From the NCBI GenBank assembly GCA_033761835.1, contig JANRME010000163.1, forward strand, positions 1 through 46,207: DNA of 46,207 nucleotides, written 5' to 3'. Source of the stretch: JADJNW01 sp033761835 (GTDB taxonomy: Bacteria > Bacteroidota > Bacteroidia > Chitinophagales > Saprospiraceae). The translations under genes and the position numbers were made by a program. Below the pieces are notes generated by a model. That model searched no databases and was not told the DNA's origin. It saw nothing but the letters and a program-made list of their open reading frames with translations. Positions 22,705 through 32,582 of the stretch are shown piece by piece. Each line of letters starts with the position of its first letter. The first letter of the stretch is position 1.

Positions 22705-24888
22705 ATGAAAAATATAATCACCTCCGATACATCTATATCCAGACGGAAATTCTTGACCGCAGTCGGTGGTATCACCTTTGCAGTGACGGCTTATGCGATG
22801 TTTCCCAAACGCTCCACTGACGCATCCTCTAATAAAGGAGAAGCATCCTCTCTTGGCAATAAAATTTCCGCTTGGGTGCATATTCGACCCGATGGTCGCA
22901 TCACGATTTACAATCCTGCCGCTGAGATGGGGCAAGGCTCTATGACTGCGCTCCCAGTGATTTTTGCAGAAGAATTGGATGCCGATTGGTCAGATGTGCA
23001 TATTGAATTTTCACCGATTGAACCCAAAATCTATGGCCCTGGTGCCTGGGGCGGACGCATGATGACCGTTGGAAGTCGCGCAGTGTCAGGCTATTATGAG
23101 AGTTTGCGGCAAGCAGGTGCGCAGGCGCGCTATGTATTGATGGCAAATGTGGCGAAGAAATGGAATGTACCCATTGAGGAATTGAGCACAGAGCCGAGCG
23201 TAGTGATGCATAAAGCCAGCAATCGCAAGATGACCTATGGTGAAATCGCTGCATTTGCAACGATATTGGACAATGTTCCGAAAATACCTGATAATCAATT
23301 AAAAAATCCAAAAGACTTTCGTCTGATTGGCAATCAGAATGTGCCTCGTTTTGATATTCCTGCTAAAGTGAATGGCAGTGCCATGTATGCAACAGACGTG
23401 CGCTTAGAAGGAATGGTGTATGGCGTGATTTCTCGTTCGCCTGTGAATGGAGCAAAGCCTACCTTATTAAATGAAGACGAAATCAAAGACATCAGCGGCG
23501 TTTTAGCAGTTGTAAAATTGGATCATGGCATCGGCGTGATTGCAAATACGATTGAAAAGGCCCTGGAGGTCAAGCAGCAATTGCAAATTCAATGGAGCAA
23601 GGACGCGCCTGCAGCTACGCACAACAGCCAGGAGGCTTATGAAGATTACGCCAAATTAGTTAGAGATGATAAACAAAAAGGTCGCTCTTTGGAAAGCAAA
23701 GGCGATGCCAATAATGCCATCAAAACGGCAACAAAAACTTATACTGCGGATTACAAAAACGATTATATCTATCATGCCCAAATGGAGCCACTGAATGCGG
23801 TCGTTTCTATCTCGGAAGATGGCAATAGTGCTCAAGTTTGGTGCGGTTCGCAAGCGCCCGATAGTGCAAAAAGCGCAGCAGCACGCGTGCTGGGTTTGGA
23901 TGAATCCAAAGTAACGTTGTATCCTCAGTATCTGGGTGGCGGCTTTGGGCGTCGTTCGAATGCAGATTATGTAGAAGAAGCGGCAGCATTGGCGAAAGCC
24001 ATTCGCAAACCTGTGAAATTGCTCTGGACGCGCGAAGATGATCTACAATATGGGCAATTCCGTCCGATTTGTCTGCAACATATGCAAGCAGGTGTGGATA
24101 AAGCTGGCAATATCACGGGTTGGAAATATATCATTACGGGCACAGGCGATGGCTTGCTGGCGAGCGGCGCGGAGATGCTATTTTATACCATGCCCAATCA
24201 ATTAATCGAGTTGCGTTCTGTAGAGCATGGCATTCGCACCAAACACTGGCGAGCGGTAGGCCACGGGCCTAATAAATACGCCATCGAAGCTTTTATTGAT
24301 GAAATCGCACATGATCAGAAAAAAGATCCTTATAAATACCGACAATATCTCATGCGCAATCATCCGCGTGCCTTGAAAGTATTGGATACTGCCGCAGAAA
24401 TGGCAAATTGGGGAAAGAAACTTCCTGAAGGTCGTGCGATGGGCATTGCTTTCGGTGAACGAAGTGGTTCGCTGACGGCAGGGGTTTGCGAAATTTCTTT
24501 AGATAGATCAAGTGGTAAAATCAAAGTGCATCATATCTGGGCAGCATTTGATGGTGGAGTAGTGGTACAACCTGACAACGCAATTGCACAGACGGAAGGC
24601 TCTATTTTAATGGGCTTGAGCAGTATTTTCCACGAGAGCATCACCATCAAAAACGGCAAGGTACAGCAGTCGAATTTCCATGACTACCCAATACTGCGCA
24701 TGGCGGATGTGCCAGAAACATTAGAAGTGAAAATAGTCCCTTCACAAGAAGCGCCTTCGGGCTTGGGCGAAGCTGGGCTACCTTTCATCGGCGGGGCGGT
24801 GGCGAATGCATTCCTTGCTTTGACCGGAAAACCTTTGCGGCACATGCCTTTCACTCCTGAACGGGTATTAGCGACCTTAAAGGCATAG
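22705..24888 (+). CDS. molybdopterin-binding subunit of an IorB-like molybdenum hydroxylase
   Basis: This large catalytic subunit (727 aa) belongs to the isoquinoline 1-oxidoreductase beta / aldehyde dehydrogenase family. Starting at ATG 22705 gives a Tat signal (SRRKFLTAVGG, residues 10-20), so the enzyme acts in the periplasm; in-frame upstream starts at 22642 (TTG) and 22672 (ATG) are possible but place the signal deeper. Family motifs are AEMGQGSMTALPVI, QYLGGGFGRR and the C-terminal GLGEAGLPFIGGAVANAF, which contains the catalytic Glu. The substrate (an aromatic heterocycle or aldehyde) cannot be told. No maturation gene (XdhC-like) is in the window. Confidence 0.92.
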   Translation: MKNIITSDTSISRRKFLTAVGGITFAVTAYAMFPKRSTDASSNKGEASSLGNKISAWVHIRPDGRITIYNPAAEMGQGSMTALPVIFAEELDADWSDVHIEFSPIEPKIYGPGAWGGRMMTVGSRAVSGYYESLRQAGAQARYVLMANVAKKWNVPIEELSTEPSVVMHKASNRKMTYGEIAAFATILDNVPKIPDNQLKNPKDFRLIGNQNVPRFDIPAKVNGSAMYATDVRLEGMVYGVISRSPVNGAKPTLLNEDEIKDISGVLAVVKLDHGIGVIANTIEKALEVKQQLQIQWSKDAPAATHNSQEAYEDYAKLVRDDKQKGRSLESKGDANNAIKTATKTYTADYKNDYIYHAQMEPLNAVVSISEDGNSAQVWCGSQAPDSAKSAAARVLGLDESKVTLYPQYLGGGFGRRSNADYVEEAAALAKAIRKPVKLLWTREDDLQYGQFRPICLQHMQAGVDKAGNITGWKYIITGTGDGLLASGAEMLFYTMPNQLIELRSVEHGIRTKHWRAVGHGPNKYAIEAFIDEIAHDQKKDPYKYRQYLMRNHPRALKVLDTAAEMANWGKKLPEGRAMGIAFGERSGSLTAGVCEISLDRSSGKIKVHHIWAAFDGGVVVQPDNAIAQTEGSILMGLSSIFHESITIKNGKVQQSNFHDYPILRMADVPETLEVKIVPSQEAPSGLGEAGLPFIGGAVANAFLALTGKPLRHMPFTPERVLATLKA

Positions 24889-25095
24889 ATGAGATATACA
24901 ACAACATTGCTGCTCCGAATCCCTGCCTTTGCTAAGCCGTAAAACGTTGAAACACAAACGTCCGACAGCGTGAACATCCACAGCGTCCGCAACATAGTAC
25001 TCAATGGCGTGGAGTACATTTCGGCAGGCGCCCGACGCATTCCGCTAAGAGTTTGAAGATTGTGAAATAGTGAGGAACAAAGCAGTACCTAAAAA
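24889..25095. other. intergenic segment with a possible short relic
   Basis: After the hydroxylase stop, one plus frame is open from ATG 24889 through 25052 except for one TAA near 24941. It reads MRYTTTLLLRIPAFAKP, stop, then NVETQTSDSVNIHSVRNIVL and on to RRIPLRV. I do not recognise it. The segment is more GC-rich than other spacers here and may be a relic or dispersed repeat. Confidence 0.3.
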
Positions 25096-25097
25096 TA

Positions 25098-25124
25098 CCG
25101 CCCCGAATTTCCTATTCGGGGCGG
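25098..25124. terminator. strong bidirectional terminator
   Basis: CCGCCCCGAAT (25098-25108), loop TTCCT and ATTCGGGGCGG (25114-25124) form an 11-bp GC-rich stem. On the minus strand it is followed by TATTTTTAGG, a U-run fitting intrinsic termination of ppdK; on the plus strand it ends the hydroxylase operon. Confidence 0.88.
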
Positions 25125-25157
25125 TTTAGTACAAAGTATGAAGTATTTCCGAATCAA

Positions 25158-27911
25158 TTATTGCTTCGTTTCAATGGCGGCCTGGGCTGCAGCTAAACGG
25201 GCAATTGGTACCCGGAAGGGGGAACAACTCACATAATCCATTTTTTGCTTGTGACAAAACTTCACGCTTTCAGGATCGCCACCGTGTTCCCCGCAGATGC
25301 CCACTTTCAGGTTGGGGCGGGTGCTGCGGCCGCGTTCGATACCGATTTTGATAAGTTCACCTACACCATCCTGATCGAGTGTCTGAAATGGGTCAGCGCG
25401 CAGAATTTTCTGATCTAAATAGTTCGGAAGGAAGCCACCGATATCGTCCCGGCTAAAGCCAAAACTCATTTGTGTAAGGTCATTTGTACCAAAGCTAAAG
25501 AATTCGGCCTCGATCGCCATGTGATTGGCTTTAAGTGCGGCGCGCGGGATTTCGATCATTGTACCATACGCAAAATCAATCTTGGTTTTGCAGGCTTTAT
25601 CGCAAACTTCAGCATAGACCCGATCCACAATGGCGCGTTGATGCTTGAGTTCGTTCACGGTGCAGGTCACTGGAATCATAATTTCCGGGAAGACTTTTTT
25701 ACCGGCTTCAGTCAGCTCGCAAGTAGCTTCTAAAATCGCCCTGATTTGCATCTCTGTAATCTCAGGATAGCTGATGCCTAAGCGTACACCGCGGTGGCCC
25801 AACATCGGGTTGTTTTCATGCAATGCCAGTACGCGCTTTCTTAATACATTCATACTGATACCCAATTCTTTACTCAATAATTGCAATTTGGCCCTATCAT
25901 GGGGTACAAACTCATGCAACGGTGGATCTAACAAGCGAATTGTCACAGGATGACCATCCATGATACTCATTGTTTCTTTAATATCTTTCTTGACATACAC
26001 AAAGAGGTCATCTAGTGCCTGACGGCGCTCGACTTCGCTTTTGCTGACGATCATTTTGCGCAGCAAGAATAAGGGTTCTTCACTGCCTTCGCCATAGAAC
26101 ATATGTTCGGTGCGGAACAGACCGATACCTTCGGCACCAAATTGGAGTGCTTGTATAGCGTCTTTCGGGGTATCCGCGTTGGTGCGTACTTTGAGGGCTT
26201 TCACTTCGTCCACAAGTTTCATTAGTTCTTTGTATGATTTGTTGTCATCCAAATCCACATCCACCAATGGCAAACTACCTTCGTACACCAAGCCTCTTGT
26301 ACCGTTCAAACTGATCCAATCACCTTCATGAATGGTCACGCCATCCTTGGCTTTGAAGGATTTATGTTCGGTACCGATTTCAAGATCACTGCAACCTACA
26401 ATACAGCACTTACCCCAACCCCGCGCCACAAGTGCTGCGTGCGAGGTCATACCGCCCTTACTGGTAAGAATCGCCTGCGACATATACATACCATCTACAT
26501 CTTCCGGCGAAGTTTCTTCACGCACCAAGATGACGCGTTCGCCTTTGCTGGCCCACTCTACTGCGGTTTCGGTAGAAAATACTACACGTCCTTTCGCACC
26601 GCCTGGCCCAGCGGGCAAACCTTTGGCGATTGGGGTAGCGGTTTGTTCCGCTTTCATATCCAACATTGGGAGGAGAAGCTCGACCAATTGATTTGGCCCT
26701 ACACGCATAATTGCTGTATCCCGATCAATCAAGCCTTCTTTGTACATTTCAGTGGCCATGCGTACCGCAGCAATACCATTGCGTTTACCGACTCTACATT
26801 GCAGCATATACAGTTTGCCTTTTTCGATGGTAAACTCGATATCCTGCATGTCTTTATAATGCACTTCCAGCCGTTTCTGATAATCGTCCAATTGTTTGTA
26901 AATATCGGGCATCAGCGATTCCAGTGTGGCAAGGTGATCACTTTGTGCATTTTTAGAATAATCATTGATTGGAGCGGGCGTGCGGATACCGGCTACCACA
27001 TCTTCGCCTTGTGCATTGATAAGGAATTCACCATAAAAATGATTTTCACCATTACCTGGGTTGCGTGTAAAAGCAACACCGGTCGCACTATCATCGCCCA
27101 TATTGCCAAAAACCATCGCCTGCACGTTCACAGCAGTACCCCAGTCATCCGGAATTTTTTCGATACGACGATATTCTATAGCCCGCTTACCATTCCAACT
27201 GGCAAAAACGGCACTGATGCCCCCCCAGAGCTGCTCCATTGGGTCTTCCGGGAAAGGTTTTCCTAACGTTTTTTCTACTGTTTGCTTGAAAACTGGCACC
27301 AACTTTTTCAGGTCATCCACCGTCAATTCGGTATCGCTTAGGTATCCATTTTTATGCTTAACCGCTTCTAATTTTTCATCCAAGATTTTGCGAATGCCTT
27401 TACCGTTTTTCGCATCGATACCTGCAGCTTTTTCCATCACCACATCAGCATACATCATAATCAAACGGCGATAAGAATCATAAGCAAATCGCTCGTTTTC
27501 AGTTTGTTGAATTAGCCCTTTGATCGTTTCATCATTTAAACCAATATTCAATACGGTATCCATCATGCCCGGCATGGATCTACGTGCTCCAGAGCGAACT
27601 GACAAGAGCAGTGGATTTTGCGCATCACCAAATTTTTTACCCATTAGTTTTTCAACCTTGGTCAAGGCGGAATGTACTTCTTTTTCGAGGGTCTTAGGAT
27701 AAGTGTGATCATTGGAGTAATAATGTGTACACACCTCGGTGGTCACCGTAAAGCCAGGCGGTACGGGGAGCATCAAATTGGGATGTCCGGCCATTTCGGC
27801 AAGATTGGCGCCTTTCCCACCCAGGAGGTTTTTCATCGCTTCGTTTCCGTCGGCTGTACCGCCGCCGAAGCTGTACACGTACTTTGTAGCAATTGCAACA
27901 TCTTTTGTCAT
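25158..27911 (-). CDS. ppdK: pyruvate, phosphate dikinase
   Basis: PPDK interconverts pyruvate, ATP and phosphate with PEP, AMP and PPi in the cytoplasm, linking glycolysis and gluconeogenesis. The 917-aa protein shows the ATP-grasp N-domain (FGGGTADGNEAMKNLLGGKG, SVRSGARRSMPGMMDT), the swivelling phosphohistidine domain with the catalytic His in GGMTSHAALVARG, and the C-terminal TIM barrel ending GICGEHGGDPESV with the catalytic Cys. Length is close to other bacterial PPDKs. It is a single gene, ended by the terminator at 25098-25124. Confidence 0.97.
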   Translation of the reverse strand: MTKDVAIATKYVYSFGGGTADGNEAMKNLLGGKGANLAEMAGHPNLMLPVPPGFTVTTEVCTHYYSNDHTYPKTLEKEVHSALTKVEKLMGKKFGDAQNPLLLSVRSGARRSMPGMMDTVLNIGLNDETIKGLIQQTENERFAYDSYRRLIMMYADVVMEKAAGIDAKNGKGIRKILDEKLEAVKHKNGYLSDTELTVDDLKKLVPVFKQTVEKTLGKPFPEDPMEQLWGGISAVFASWNGKRAIEYRRIEKIPDDWGTAVNVQAMVFGNMGDDSATGVAFTRNPGNGENHFYGEFLINAQGEDVVAGIRTPAPINDYSKNAQSDHLATLESLMPDIYKQLDDYQKRLEVHYKDMQDIEFTIEKGKLYMLQCRVGKRNGIAAVRMATEMYKEGLIDRDTAIMRVGPNQLVELLLPMLDMKAEQTATPIAKGLPAGPGGAKGRVVFSTETAVEWASKGERVILVREETSPEDVDGMYMSQAILTSKGGMTSHAALVARGWGKCCIVGCSDLEIGTEHKSFKAKDGVTIHEGDWISLNGTRGLVYEGSLPLVDVDLDDNKSYKELMKLVDEVKALKVRTNADTPKDAIQALQFGAEGIGLFRTEHMFYGEGSEEPLFLLRKMIVSKSEVERRQALDDLFVYVKKDIKETMSIMDGHPVTIRLLDPPLHEFVPHDRAKLQLLSKELGISMNVLRKRVLALHENNPMLGHRGVRLGISYPEITEMQIRAILEATCELTEAGKKVFPEIMIPVTCTVNELKHQRAIVDRVYAEVCDKACKTKIDFAYGTMIEIPRAALKANHMAIEAEFFSFGTNDLTQMSFGFSRDDIGGFLPNYLDQKILRADPFQTLDQDGVGELIKIGIERGRSTRPNLKVGICGEHGGDPESVKFCHKQKMDYVSCSPFRVPIARLAAAQAAIETKQ

Positions 27912-28151
27912 AACAAGAAGTATTTATTTTAGGAATTCAATTCTGATCGGGTACAAAAACGTTACAGAGTTAGGGACTTTTTCACACTAAGCAGGTGATA
28001 TGGGTCAATCTTAGGTTTGATTTTTGTCAATTGTGGAGCATTAAAAATATTGCAATCGTAAAACTCTGCCTTTTATAAATCTCGAGGAAAGCCTAATATT
28101 TAGAGTGCAGCCAACAGAGCGATCAATCCATGAATGGCGTTCAGAAGTAAT

Positions 28152-29147
28152 TTAGTTCTTATTTTTCGCTTCCTTTTTTTGTTGCTTTTCCAGTTTTTTA
28201 AAATAAGCTCGAAACAGAAAATTCTGCCGCAAAGCTTCCATATTTTGATTAAAAGAAGCGGTGCTTTTTTCGATATTTATCAGGCTATTATGGATGCTAT
28301 TCGTCATTGTGGAGTCTTTCATTAGTGCATTGACGGGGCCTTTGCCGGAATCAATAATAGTTTGAATATCCAGTACGGTTTTGTTAAGATCATCCACCAA
28401 AAGATTAGCATTTTCACCAAGCAATTGAATTTTTTCAATCGCATCGTTCAGGTTAACATCCAAGGTTGTATCGCTGAGCAACGAGCCAACGGAGCCTTCT
28501 CCTCTTTTCACCGCTTTGATGATGGAGTGCAGGTCGTCCACTGTCGCCACAGCCTCTGAGGAAGCGCGATGAATATTATTCAAAGAAGCTTGTAAGGCTT
28601 CTGAAATATTGCTTTCTCCCAGCAGCCCCCAAAGTTCTTTGCTTTCATTGATACGCAGCAAGGTTTTTTTCAATTCTTCGGAAATAAAAGCGATATTGTT
28701 ATTAGTCGAATATAAAGTTTCCAGCATTTCATCTGTATCGGGCATTGCGCGAGCAAGTAGAATATCATTTTCTTCGACGAGCAAATCTGGAGACGTACCA
28801 GGGGTGATATTCAACACCCGATTGCCCACCAAGCCATCCGAACCGATTGAAGTAACAGAGTTTTTCCGCAGGAATTCCTTGCTTTTTGTTTCAATGTAAA
28901 ATAACACTTCAATAGTGGTATCATTTAAAATTTCCACTCCTTTGACCGTGCCTATTTGCTTACCTGCAAAAAGGACATTATTACCTGGTTGCAAACCTTT
29001 GACATCCCTAAAATGGGTTCTCAATTGAAAACTAGAGCTAAACATATTGGTATCCTTGCCAATCATGTACAACATGACAATGAGAAAAAGTAGTCCTGAC
29101 ACGACAAAGACGCCTAATCTGAGGTTATTGAAAGTTGATTTAGCCAT
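28152..29147 (-). CDS. mlaD: MlaD-family (MCE domain) lipid-transport protein
   Basis: This 331-aa protein is the substrate-binding part of an Mla-type phospholipid transporter. It has one N-terminal membrane helix (about 10-28: LGVFVVSGLLFLIVMLYMIG) and an MCE domain (about 38-118: FRDVKGLQPGNNVLFAGKQIGTVKGVEIL, SDGLVGNRVLNI). A long helical region follows (about 130-310), which in this family can form a periplasmic tube or needle, then a Lys-rich tail (KKLEKQQKKEAKNKN). It is the third gene of the mlaE-mlaF-mlaD operon, with a 9-bp gap to mlaF. Confidence 0.92.
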   Translation of the reverse strand: MAKSTFNNLRLGVFVVSGLLFLIVMLYMIGKDTNMFSSSFQLRTHFRDVKGLQPGNNVLFAGKQIGTVKGVEILNDTTIEVLFYIETKSKEFLRKNSVTSIGSDGLVGNRVLNITPGTSPDLLVEENDILLARAMPDTDEMLETLYSTNNNIAFISEELKKTLLRINESKELWGLLGESNISEALQASLNNIHRASSEAVATVDDLHSIIKAVKRGEGSVGSLLSDTTLDVNLNDAIEKIQLLGENANLLVDDLNKTVLDIQTIIDSGKGPVNALMKDSTMTNSIHNSLINIEKSTASFNQNMEALRQNFLFRAYFKKLEKQQKKEAKNKN

Positions 29148-29156
29148 GAAAAAAAG

Positions 29157-29939
29157 TTATTCAAAAAACTGTTTGATCGCTTTATCTTTCGATTGTTCCA
29201 AGTCTTTAAAAATCCCTTCAGCATAGCATCTCCCATCAAGCAGAATGGCGACCCTATCGGCAGTTCGGCGCACGCAATTCATATCGTGGGTGATGATGAG
29301 GGAGGAAGTATTGTATTTTTTTTGAATTTCAACCATCAACAGGCTGATTTCTTTGCCGGTGATGGGGTCGAGCCCTGTCGTGGGTTCGTCGTAAAGAATG
29401 ATTTCTGGTTTCAGGATGAGTGTTCGTGCCAACGCAATTCTTTTGCGCATCCCGCCTGAAAGTTCTACTGGCATCATATTGACGGTATGCCGCAGCCCTA
29501 CATTTTCAAGCGCTTCGATTACCAATGCATCTATTTCCGTCTGACTCAAATCAACTCCGTGCCGCCTCAGTGGAAACTCAAGATTTTCGCGCACCGTCAT
29601 AGAATCGTATAGTGCATTGCTTTGAAAAAGGAAGCCAATCTTTACCCTCAGAGCATCCAGGCTTTCCTGTTCGAGTGCGGCTACATTTTCACCAAGCACA
29701 TTAATATCGCCCTCATCTGGTTTTAAAAGCCCGATAATACATTTGATCAAAACGGATTTGCCCGAACCCGACTTACCCAAAACCGCCAGGTTTTCACCTT
29801 TGTACAAGATCAGATTGAAATTATTCAACACTTGGTTGTTGCCAAAAGCTATGCTTACATTCGACACCGCAATCACGGGTTCTCCTGAAGCGGTCTTTGT
29901 TTTCAGTATGCTTGGACTTTCTTCTACTTGCATAGCCAT
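29157..29939 (-). CDS. mlaF: MlaF-family ABC transporter ATP-binding protein
   Basis: This 260-aa cytoplasmic ATPase powers lipid transport by the MlaE permease. Motifs are complete: Walker A GKSGSGKSVL, Q-loop FLFQSNALYDSMTV, signature LSGGMRKRIALART, Walker B IILYDEPTTGLDPITG and the switch His in IITHDM. The signature LSGGMRKR and the Q-loop context are those of MlaF/Ttg2A. Its ATG directly follows the mlaE stop (TGAATG), so translation is coupled. Confidence 0.95.
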   Translation of the reverse strand: MAMQVEESPSILKTKTASGEPVIAVSNVSIAFGNNQVLNNFNLILYKGENLAVLGKSGSGKSVLIKCIIGLLKPDEGDINVLGENVAALEQESLDALRVKIGFLFQSNALYDSMTVRENLEFPLRRHGVDLSQTEIDALVIEALENVGLRHTVNMMPVELSGGMRKRIALARTLILKPEIILYDEPTTGLDPITGKEISLLMVEIQKKYNTSSLIITHDMNCVRRTADRVAILLDGRCYAEGIFKDLEQSKDKAIKQFFE

Positions 29940-30713
29940 TCAATTTATTCCTAAAATATCTGTGACTTGCACCGCTACCAAATCAAGTATAAAAATCAGC
30001 AAAGACGATACTACAACCGCAGAATTTGCGGAGCGCCCTACTCCTTCTGTTCCTTTTTGCGAATGATAACCTTTATAACATCCTACCAAACCGACGGCAA
30101 AGCCAAAAAAGAAGGTTTTGATAAAAGCCGGAATCACATCGCTAAAACTCAACGCATCAAATACTTGTCTGTAAAATAATCCAAAGCTTACTATATCGCG
30201 GATATTTACACCTAAATAACACCCGTATAAAGAGATCGCATCGGAGAGAAGCGTTAGAATGGGGAGCATCAGAGTAGTGGCGATGATACGCGTCACCACA
30301 AGATACTTGAAAGGATTAGTACCCGACACTTCCATAGCGTCTATTTGTTCAGTTACGCGCATAGAGCCGAGTTCTGCACCAATACTAGAACTGATTTTTC
30401 CCGCGAAAACCAATGCTGTCAGCACTGGTCCAATCTCCCGAACGATGGCAATGGCAACCATGTCGGGCAGTTTTGATTCTACCCCATAATAAGCCATGTT
30501 AGGACGCAGTTGGATCGTCAACACCAACCCCAAGATAAAGCCCGTCAATCCCACCAAGGGTAAAGATTTATTGCCAATTTTGTAACACTGACGTAGCAAT
30601 TCCTCCCATTCGTAGCGAGGTCTCGCGCCTTCATAGAAAAAGCGATTAGCAAACCGGGTCATATCGCCGATCTCTGAAAAAAATGTTCGCCACCCCTCAT
30701 TCATCTTCATCAT
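29940..30713 (-). CDS. mlaE: MlaE-family ABC transporter permease
   Basis: This 257-aa inner-membrane protein has about five hydrophobic segments and the MlaE signatures SLPLVGLTGFILGLVLTIQ, VREIGPVLTALVFAGKISSS, IGAELGSMRVTEQIDAMEV and RIIATTLMLPILTL. The EQIDA motif is diagnostic of the family. It is the first gene of the operon and has a TACATTTG box close upstream. The Mla system keeps outer-membrane lipid asymmetry; transport direction is not visible from sequence. Confidence 0.95.
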   Translation of the reverse strand: MMKMNEGWRTFFSEIGDMTRFANRFFYEGARPRYEWEELLRQCYKIGNKSLPLVGLTGFILGLVLTIQLRPNMAYYGVESKLPDMVAIAIVREIGPVLTALVFAGKISSSIGAELGSMRVTEQIDAMEVSGTNPFKYLVVTRIIATTLMLPILTLLSDAISLYGCYLGVNIRDIVSFGLFYRQVFDALSFSDVIPAFIKTFFFGFAVGLVGCYKGYHSQKGTEGVGRSANSAVVVSSLLIFILDLVAVQVTDILGIN

Positions 30714-30732
30714 GTTTTTTTGTTTACGCTTT

Positions 30733-30740
30733 CAAATGTA
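30733..30740 (-). promoter_or_regulatory. -7 promoter box (TACATTTG) of the mla operon
   Basis: The minus strand reads TACATTTG, an exact TAnnTTTG match, 20 bp before the mlaE ATG. The predicted leader is very short. Confidence 0.45.
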
Positions 30741-30835
30741 GTAAAATTCGTTCAATTTCAGTTGAATGCCAATGCTTTAAGTCAAGTTCAAAGTATTTAA
30801 TCAATATTTAAATACTACAATACGGAAGCTACTAT

Positions 30836-32476
30836 TTAGCCTAATAATTTCAATACTTGCCACAGCATTTGTACAAAAATGATTTTCCCAATCAATAGTA
30901 AAGGGTAAACCAACGCATAGCCATAAGTCGGAATTTTATTTTGGGCTTGATTATTAGCAAAATCCAAGTTCGCGGGATGGTGACTAACCATTCCTATAAG
31001 CAGTACGAAAGGAATTTTCATCATTTTGTACCCGATCAACAAAATAAGAATACCACCAAATAAACTAACAATCGTACCAGATAGCAACATAAGCGGCCCT
31101 ACCGGACTGAGCATGGTGGAAAGAAAAGTTGCACCAGAATTGATACCAATCGCTGCCAGCATGAGCATAAGTCCAATTTGACGAAGGGTTAGATTGGCGG
31201 AGTAGGGCAGCGTCCAGAGAATAGGCCCTGAACGCCGCAGATAAGATAAAATTAGCCCCGCGACTAATGGCCCGCCGGCAAAGCCTAAGCTGAATAGAAT
31301 ATTGCCTGGCAAGGTCATTTCAATCGAGCCGATGAGAATACCCAAGCCCATTCCCAAACCAAAAGAAAGCAAATCAATATGACTAATATGCTCATAGGAA
31401 TCACCGAAAAGCCTGGCGATTTCTTTCATATCCTTTTTACGAGCAAGAATACGCACGCGATCACCCAATTCCAGCACGGTATCAGCAGAAACCATCGAGT
31501 CCACGTCGCCGCGGCGGATGCGGGTAAGAATAACAGGAAATTCTTCATTCAAATGAAGCGAAGCGACCGTTTTTCCTGCAATTTCAGGATTGGATACAAA
31601 AATGCGCCGAATGTCAAATACCGAACGGTCTTCCGACAAATCCAAATCGGTGAGTTTGCCCAAAATTTCTGCTACACGCGCCACTTCCTCCTCTTCACCA
31701 ATAACGCCGACCAAGTCGCCCATTTCAAAAGTCGTATCCCAATTGCAAAGTGTATCCTTACCGTTGCGTCGCAAACGTCCGAACAGTACGTTCATCTGAT
31801 ATTGGTGCTTTAAATCTCGAATCGTCATATCCGCAACAGCATCGTTTTGCACTTCTAATGTCAAATGTAGAATAGGCCGTCCGGTAGGGAATTCTTTACT
31901 GAGATGTTGAGATTCCTCTTCATATTTGATTCTAAAAACTCGCTGGACAAGCGCTACGGCGATCATCAAGCCCAGTACGCCCATAGGATAGGAAATGGAA
32001 TATCCAACAACTGCATTGTTGGACATTATTTCTATATTATCGCCGCCATTCTTCTGAATAGCATCTAAAAGCCCTGCTAATGCTGGGGTATTGGTGGTGA
32101 TGCCGGCCAGCAAACCCGCCGCGCCAGAGGCATCAAAGCCCAGGAAGTAAGACACTAAGCCAATACAAGCCGATAAAATCGTAAGTAAAGTTACCGCCAG
32201 TAGCAAATTACTCACGCCGCGGCTTTTGAGTGAGCTGAAAAATGATGGCCCCGAACTTAAACCGATGCTGTAAACAAAGATTGCCAGCCCCAGCATTTTT
32301 ATTACATCCGGGATTTTTACCTCCGGTCGAATGGCACCAATAGCCAAACCCACAAATAGTACCGCTGCTACCCCTAAGCTGTTGCCGCGAAACTTCAGGT
32401 TGCCAATGAACGAGCCAATCGCCGCCGCCAGGAACAAATACAACAACGCTTCTTCGGTAGAGCCTTCGGTGTGCAT
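30836..32476 (-). CDS. AspT/YidE/YbjL-family transporter with two TrkA-C domains
   Basis: This 546-aa inner-membrane protein belongs to the aspartate:alanine antiporter family. It has about five helices at the N-terminus with VYSIGLSSGPSFF and GLLAGITTNTPALAGL, two cytoplasmic TrkA-C (RCK-C) domains (about 195-280 and 285-365), and five or so C-terminal helices (LSFGLGMGLGILIGS, MLMLAAIGINSGATFL). The TNTPALAG motif and inverted repeat organisation are diagnostic. The substrate is not known; family members move dicarboxylates or amino acids. It is a single gene with a TACATTTG box close to its start. Confidence 0.9.
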   Translation of the reverse strand: MHTEGSTEEALLYLFLAAAIGSFIGNLKFRGNSLGVAAVLFVGLAIGAIRPEVKIPDVIKMLGLAIFVYSIGLSSGPSFFSSLKSRGVSNLLLAVTLLTILSACIGLVSYFLGFDASGAAGLLAGITTNTPALAGLLDAIQKNGGDNIEIMSNNAVVGYSISYPMGVLGLMIAVALVQRVFRIKYEEESQHLSKEFPTGRPILHLTLEVQNDAVADMTIRDLKHQYQMNVLFGRLRRNGKDTLCNWDTTFEMGDLVGVIGEEEEVARVAEILGKLTDLDLSEDRSVFDIRRIFVSNPEIAGKTVASLHLNEEFPVILTRIRRGDVDSMVSADTVLELGDRVRILARKKDMKEIARLFGDSYEHISHIDLLSFGLGMGLGILIGSIEMTLPGNILFSLGFAGGPLVAGLILSYLRRSGPILWTLPYSANLTLRQIGLMLMLAAIGINSGATFLSTMLSPVGPLMLLSGTIVSLFGGILILLIGYKMMKIPFVLLIGMVSHHPANLDFANNQAQNKIPTYGYALVYPLLLIGKIIFVQMLWQVLKLLG

Positions 32477-32502
32477 TTTTAAGACTTTATAAATATTTGT
32501 GC

Positions 32503-32510
32503 CAAATGTA
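32503..32510 (-). promoter_or_regulatory. -7 promoter box (TACATTTG) of the AspT-like gene
   Basis: The minus strand reads TACATTTG, an exact TAnnTTTG match, 27 bp before the ATG at 32476. Confidence 0.5.
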
Positions 32511-32582
32511 ACCTTTCTTAAAACAGGGAGTAAATGATGAAAATCACCTATAAAAAGACTTTAAAACTTGCCATATTGATCA

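Noticed and set aside
26328..27266. 312-codon open frame on the plus strand
   Set aside because: It is antisense to ppdK, whose protein motifs are complete; the frame is a shadow of codon bias and has no family features.
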